Shown piece after piece: positions 61,298-64,000 of a stretch of 64,000 nt of DNA (position 1 is its first letter; the number at the start of each line of letters is the position of its first letter). The notes under the pieces were generated by a model. The model was given only the letters and a program-made list of their open reading frames with translations, was not told where the DNA came from and made no database searches. The stretch is from the NCBI GenBank assembly GCA_044228685.1, contig JBGAUL010000007.1, positions 97,869-161,868 of the forward strand, written 5' to 3'. This DNA is from JBBATK01 sp044228685. GTDB taxonomy: Bacteria > Bacteroidota > Ignavibacteria > Kapaibacteriales > NICIL-2. A program made the position numbers and the translations under genes.

Positions 61298-61449
61298 GAG
61301 TGTGTACTTCCGCTAATTGGTGGAAAACGACGCTCGAGCTCGTCGACTTTGCGATCGAGACGGGCCAGATACCATGCGATACCGGCCCATACGATCAATG
61401 CAATGACGAGTACGAGGTACAATGCGTTGTGAACAAAAAAGTCAACCAT
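61294..61449 (-). CDS. ccmD: CcmD-like small membrane protein
   Basis: 51 aa, too short to be found by simple length cut-offs. It begins MVDFFVHNALYLVLVIALIV, one membrane span (about 8-28) with a Trp-rich end (VWAGIAWYLAR), then a basic/acidic amphipathic stretch (LDRKVDELERRF). This is the layout of CcmD, which holds haem-loaded CcmE to the CcmABC exporter. The stop TGA overlaps the ccmE ATG (ATGA), and ccmF follows, so operon position strongly supports it. The sequence of CcmD is poorly conserved, so identification depends on topology and context. Confidence 0.75.
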   Translation of the reverse strand: MVDFFVHNALYLVLVIALIVWAGIAWYLARLDRKVDELERRFPPISGSTHS

Positions 61450-61516
61450 AAAGAGCTTCTAAAAAAGTACCACGACTCAATTCAAATGAAAAAATGGTGG
61501 ATACGCGAGATCGAGA

Positions 61517-62512
61517 TTAGGCACCAACGCGTACACACAGATCTGCGAGACGATTGGAATAGCCCCACTCGTTGTCATACCAACCAACAATCTTCACTAA
61601 GCTTCCCATCGACATTGTTGATTGAGAATCAAAAATGCATGAGTGTGCATTGCCAACGATATCGATGCTCACGAGAGGATCGGTGCTGTATTCAAGAATG
61701 CCACGCAATGATGTCTCCGAAGCTGCTTTGAATGCTGCGTTGATTTCGTCTTTTGTTGCTGGCTTTGCCAATGTAGCTGTTAGATCTGTCAATGATCCAT
61801 CCGGAACAGGAACGCGTGTTGCAAATCCATCGAGCTTGCCCTTCAAATGAGGAAGAACCAAGCCAACTGCTTTTGCGGCGCCGGTTGTTGTTGGGATGAT
61901 GCTGACGCCGGCTGCGCGCGCACGACGAAGATCCTTGTGCGGCAAATCCAAAATGTTCTGATCGTTTGTGTATGCGTGAACTGTTGTCATGTAGCCTTGA
62001 ACAAGTCCGAAGGAATCATCAAGGACCTTAACCATTGGTGCAAGACAGTTTGTCGTGCATGATGCATTCGACAAAACACGTTCTGAACCTGTGAGTGTTG
62101 AATCATTTACGCCGAGCACAACCGTTGCATCGAGCTCGTCCTTTGCGGGTGCCGACAACACGACCTTGCGTGCGCCATGCATGAGGTGCTTCTCGAGATC
62201 AGCACGTGAGCTGAACTTTCCGGTAGATTCAATAATGACATCCGCTTTACCATTCCACGGAAGTGCTTCGATTTGCTTTTCAGCAGAGATGGAAATTGCT
62301 TTGCCGTTAACGACGAGGTTGGAACCATCGACGTGTACTTCACCATCAAAGCGACCATGAACAGAGTCGAATTTCAGGAGGTGGGCAAGAGTTTTTGCAT
62401 CGGTAAGATCATTGATAGCTGTGATTTCAACTGAAGGATGATTTTTCAAAAGGGCACGGAATACCAGACGACCAATACGTCCAAAACCATTGATTGCGAT
62501 ACGAAGCGACAT
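61517..62512 (-). CDS. gapA: Glyceraldehyde-3-phosphate dehydrogenase, type I
   Basis: 331 aa. NAD motif INGFGRIGR at the start; catalytic Cys152 in SNASCTTNCLAP; GAAKAVGLVLPHLKGKLDGFATRVPVPDGSLTD in the inorganic-phosphate region; and NEWGYSNRLADL at the C-terminus. Residue 32 region (TAINDLTDAKT) has the Asp usual for NAD preference. Oxidises glyceraldehyde 3-phosphate in glycolysis. A -7 promoter match lies 40 bp upstream at 62553-62560. The gene is separate from pgk in this window. Confidence 0.97.
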   Translation of the reverse strand: MSLRIAINGFGRIGRLVFRALLKNHPSVEITAINDLTDAKTLAHLLKFDSVHGRFDGEVHVDGSNLVVNGKAISISAEKQIEALPWNGKADVIIESTGKFSSRADLEKHLMHGARKVVLSAPAKDELDATVVLGVNDSTLTGSERVLSNASCTTNCLAPMVKVLDDSFGLVQGYMTTVHAYTNDQNILDLPHKDLRRARAAGVSIIPTTTGAAKAVGLVLPHLKGKLDGFATRVPVPDGSLTDLTATLAKPATKDEINAAFKAASETSLRGILEYSTDPLVSIDIVGNAHSCIFDSQSTMSMGSLVKIVGWYDNEWGYSNRLADLCVRVGA

Positions 62513-62552
62513 AGCTCAGTTCCTTTGTAGAATGTTGAAACAGGGTGAAGAA

Positions 62553-62560
62553 CAAAATTA
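62553..62560 (-). promoter_or_regulatory. Possible -7 promoter element of gapA
   Basis: TAATTTTG on the minus strand fits TAnnTTTG and is 40 bp upstream of the gapA ATG, a plausible distance. No exact TTTG is present at the -33 position, so support is partial. Confidence 0.35.
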
Positions 62561-62730
62561 CGAAATGCAGAGGCGTAAAGGAGGAGGGAAATGCGCGTTG
62601 TGTCTATGAAAGATTGAGGAATTTGTAAAGGAATTACTCTTCAATCAGCATAGGCTTCGCCGCCCTGTATCGTGTCAGATGCTCTTACCGAGTGACGGCT
62701 GAGCAGGCTATATGTTGAATCGACTGCTAA

Positions 62731-62769
62731 CAAAAAAGAAAGGACGTTCTTTCTAAAAAAAACGTCCTT
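62731..62769 (-). terminator. Rho-independent terminator of the small basic protein gene
   Basis: AAGGACGTT (62740-62748) pairs with AACGTCCTT (62761-62769). On the minus strand the stem is followed by TCTTTTTTG (complement of 62731-62739). It begins 5 bp after the stop at 62774. Confidence 0.85.
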
Positions 62770-62773
62770 CATA

Positions 62774-62869
62774 CTAGCGGTTTTTCTTCTTGTGACGGTT
62801 CTTGCGCAAGCGTTTCTTTCGCTTGTGCGTCGCCATTTTATGGCGTTTTCTTTTTTTGCCGCAGGGCAT
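62774..62869 (-). CDS. AURKAIP1/COX24-domain small basic protein
   Basis: 31 aa, Lys/Arg/His-rich: MPCGKKRKRHKMATHKRKKR and then LRKNRHKKKNR. I know this sequence pattern from Bacteroidota small ribosome-associated proteins annotated as AURKAIP1/COX24 domain, related to a mitochondrial small-subunit protein. A strong Shine-Dalgarno GGAGG lies five bases before the ATG and a dedicated terminator follows, so it is a real gene in spite of its size. It is specific to this superphylum, as far as I recall, and so helps place the organism. Confidence 0.88.
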   Translation of the reverse strand: MPCGKKRKRHKMATHKRKKRLRKNRHKKKNR

Positions 62870-62927
62870 AGTAACCTCCGATTATGATTGATTTGCGAGT
62901 AAGTGTATCAATTTACTGAATTTTTTA

Positions 62928-63572
62928 CTATTTACCACTCTTCAATTGCTCTAAAGCCTGACGAGCCATCATGGCAATTTGGGAGCTCGAGTCGGCCTCA
63001 AAACACTGCTGCATCCAAGAAATCGCCTCTTCTCGCTTGTTTTCCTTGTAGCTCATAGCCGCTAGGTTGTACAAAGCGATTTGATTTCCGGGTTGTTTTT
63101 TTACGACCTTGATGGTCCGTTCGCGACCTTCTGCACGCTTTCCGCTCTCAAACAAGAGATAGGCATAATCGGTTTGTGCAGCCAAATTCTCAGGATTTAC
63201 CTTCAAATAACGCTGATACACATCCACTGCTCCGAGCGTATCACCGGTTGCAATGCGTGCTGAGCCAAGCGCTAAATAGATCGAGGTATCGCTAGGATTC
63301 TTGGCAAGTGAATCACTCAAAATTTGAGCAATCTGTTTTTGCTGTTCTCGATAGGCTGCTTCTTGAGCTGATTCATCCTGAGACGCGTGAGCTTCGTGCT
63401 GCTGAGCTAGACGCTTTGCATCACCAAGCTTCTTGTCTTCGTTGATCGATCGTTGGTGAACTGCAAAGGAAACAGCTGCTAAGACGAGGCTGACACCAAG
63501 AATAACAAGGGCAGCTCGAATGAGTTGCCCGCGAGATTGATCTTGAGTCGTTATCGGTGCTTCTGCAGTCAA
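62928..63572 (-). CDS. TPR-repeat protein with N-terminal membrane anchor
   Basis: 214 aa. One hydrophobic span (about residues 18-42, LIRAALVILGVSLVLAAVSFAV), then a charged coiled segment (about 45-85), and then about three TPR units from residue 90 to 205 (IYLALGSARIATGDTLGAVDVYQRYL; NLAAQTDYAYLLFESGKRAEG; ALYNLAAMSYKENKREEAISWMQQCF). Topology suggests the repeats sit in the periplasm. No enzymatic domain. It follows the HU gene by 16 bp and may share its transcript. Function unknown; similarity to the TPR part of CcmI/NrfG-type proteins is possible, since cytochrome maturation genes are nearby, but this is a guess. Confidence 0.75.
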   Translation of the reverse strand: MTAEAPITTQDQSRGQLIRAALVILGVSLVLAAVSFAVHQRSINEDKKLGDAKRLAQQHEAHASQDESAQEAAYREQQKQIAQILSDSLAKNPSDTSIYLALGSARIATGDTLGAVDVYQRYLKVNPENLAAQTDYAYLLFESGKRAEGRERTIKVVKKQPGNQIALYNLAAMSYKENKREEAISWMQQCFEADSSSQIAMMARQALEQLKSGK

Positions 63573-63588
63573 TTGTCCACGGAGGCTC

Positions 63589-63921
63589 TTAAGCCTTATC
63601 CATGTTTGCTTTGATATTCGCGTCTACTTCCGCAATGAAGTCGTTGGATGCCTTGAATACCGGGGCAAAACGTGCTTTGAGTTCGACGCTGTCGCCTGTG
63701 CGAGGATTGCGTGCGATTCTTGGTTTGCGGCTCTTTACTGAAAAGACTCCGAAACCGCGGATCTCAATACGACGACGTTCTGACATGGAGGTCAAGATGC
63801 CGTTGATGAGTCCTTCAACGACTGCCTTTACTTCTAATTTCGTTAATCCGGTCTGTTCGGAAATCTTGTCAACCAATTCTGCCTTGGTGACATTGTCCGA
63901 TTTTTTCTCTCGTTGTGCCAT
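63589..63921 (-). CDS. HU/IHF family DNA-binding protein (second copy)
   Basis: 110 aa from the ATG at 63921; an in-frame start 22 codons upstream is unlike HU. It has a 12-residue charged leader (AQREKKSDNVT), then KAELVDKISEQTGLTKLEVKAVVEGLI, the GFGVFSVKSR strand and the DNA arm with RNPRTGDSVEL. There is no lysine-alanine tail, unlike the protein at 32250-32597. The SERRRIEIRGFGVF stretch is closer to IHF-like members. A TAnnTTTG match lies 45 bp upstream. Confidence 0.93.
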   Translation of the reverse strand: MAQREKKSDNVTKAELVDKISEQTGLTKLEVKAVVEGLINGILTSMSERRRIEIRGFGVFSVKSRKPRIARNPRTGDSVELKARFAPVFKASNDFIAEVDANIKANMDKA

Positions 63922-63965
63922 GAAACTGTATGGTCTGGTGTGCTGGTTAAAAATGTATAGGGCTA

Positions 63966-63973
63966 CAAAGATA
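63966..63973 (-). promoter_or_regulatory. Possible -7 promoter element of the second HU gene
   Basis: TATCTTTG on the minus strand, the same octamer as ahead of tRNA-Met, 45 bp upstream of the HU ATG. The -33 position is not a good match, so only the -7 half is supported. Confidence 0.35.
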
Positions 63974-64000
63974 CGAAGCACAATCAAATAGTTACGGCAT

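Overview
The window is an ordinary, densely packed stretch of bacterial chromosome with base composition close to balanced. There are about 59 protein genes, one tRNA, and no insertion sequence, prophage or CRISPR array that I can see. Several signs point to the Bacteroidota/Chlorobiota superphylum, and a deep lineage of the Kapaibacteriota or Ignavibacteria kind is my guess. These signs are a type IX secretion C-terminal domain, a TAnnTTTG/TTTG promoter ahead of the fatty-acid cluster, a 31-residue AURKAIP1/COX24-like basic protein, a tRNA-guanine transglycosylase without its zinc cysteines, an alternative GlmU-like sugar nucleotidyltransferase, and an ExbB-ExbD-ExbD-TonB-PstS-TPR operon. Unlike typical Bacteroidia, many genes keep a readable Shine-Dalgarno sequence.

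Layout. 1-3.4 kb: the end of a molybdenum hydroxylase carrying a type IX secretion tail, then XdhC- and MocA-type cofactor maturation genes. 3.4-7.2 kb: an orphan ABC ATPase, a phosphofructokinase, an NTF2-like protein, an alkyltransferase-like protein, a small secreted protein and initiator tRNA-Met. 7.4-15 kb: pheT, a coiled-coil protein, a Spy-like periplasmic protein, DedA, a DUF2203 protein, and a sigma / anti-sigma / Spy-like module. 15-25 kb, all on the minus strand: dnaE, dxr, rseP, a PBP4-type carboxypeptidase and glmS. 25-32.6 kb: a sugar reductase, nnrDE, vanZ, tgt, yajC, ribBA, greA and an HU protein with a histone-H1-like tail. 32.8-38 kb: pyrB, carB, prmC. 38.1-44.1 kb: a STAS protein and the Ton energy-transduction operon. 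44.2-51.5 kb: yceD-rpmF-plsX-fabH-fabD-fabG-acpP-fabF-rnc. 51.5-54.9 kb: a TlpA-like secreted thioredoxin and an MFS transporter. 54.9-64 kb, minus strand: GlmU-like, FKBP, a Cys-containing small protein, dciA, recF, ccmF-ccmE-ccmD, gapA, the small basic ribosomal-type protein, a TPR membrane protein and a second HU.

How the genes fit together. The cell makes type II fatty acids and MEP-pathway isoprenoids, has a Gram-negative envelope with TonB-dependent uptake and type IX secretion, and matures c-type cytochromes with a System I apparatus whose CcmE has Cys in place of the haem-binding His. The most promising unusual items are the type-IX-tagged molybdenum hydroxylase, the sigma/anti-sigma/Spy-like envelope-stress module, the CXXXY CcmE with a very short CcmD-like gene beside it, the Lys/Arg/Pro-rich insertion in the PBP4 homologue, and the phosphofructokinase with a substituted magnesium-site aspartate. 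I found no clear candidate for a wholly new defence or mobile system.
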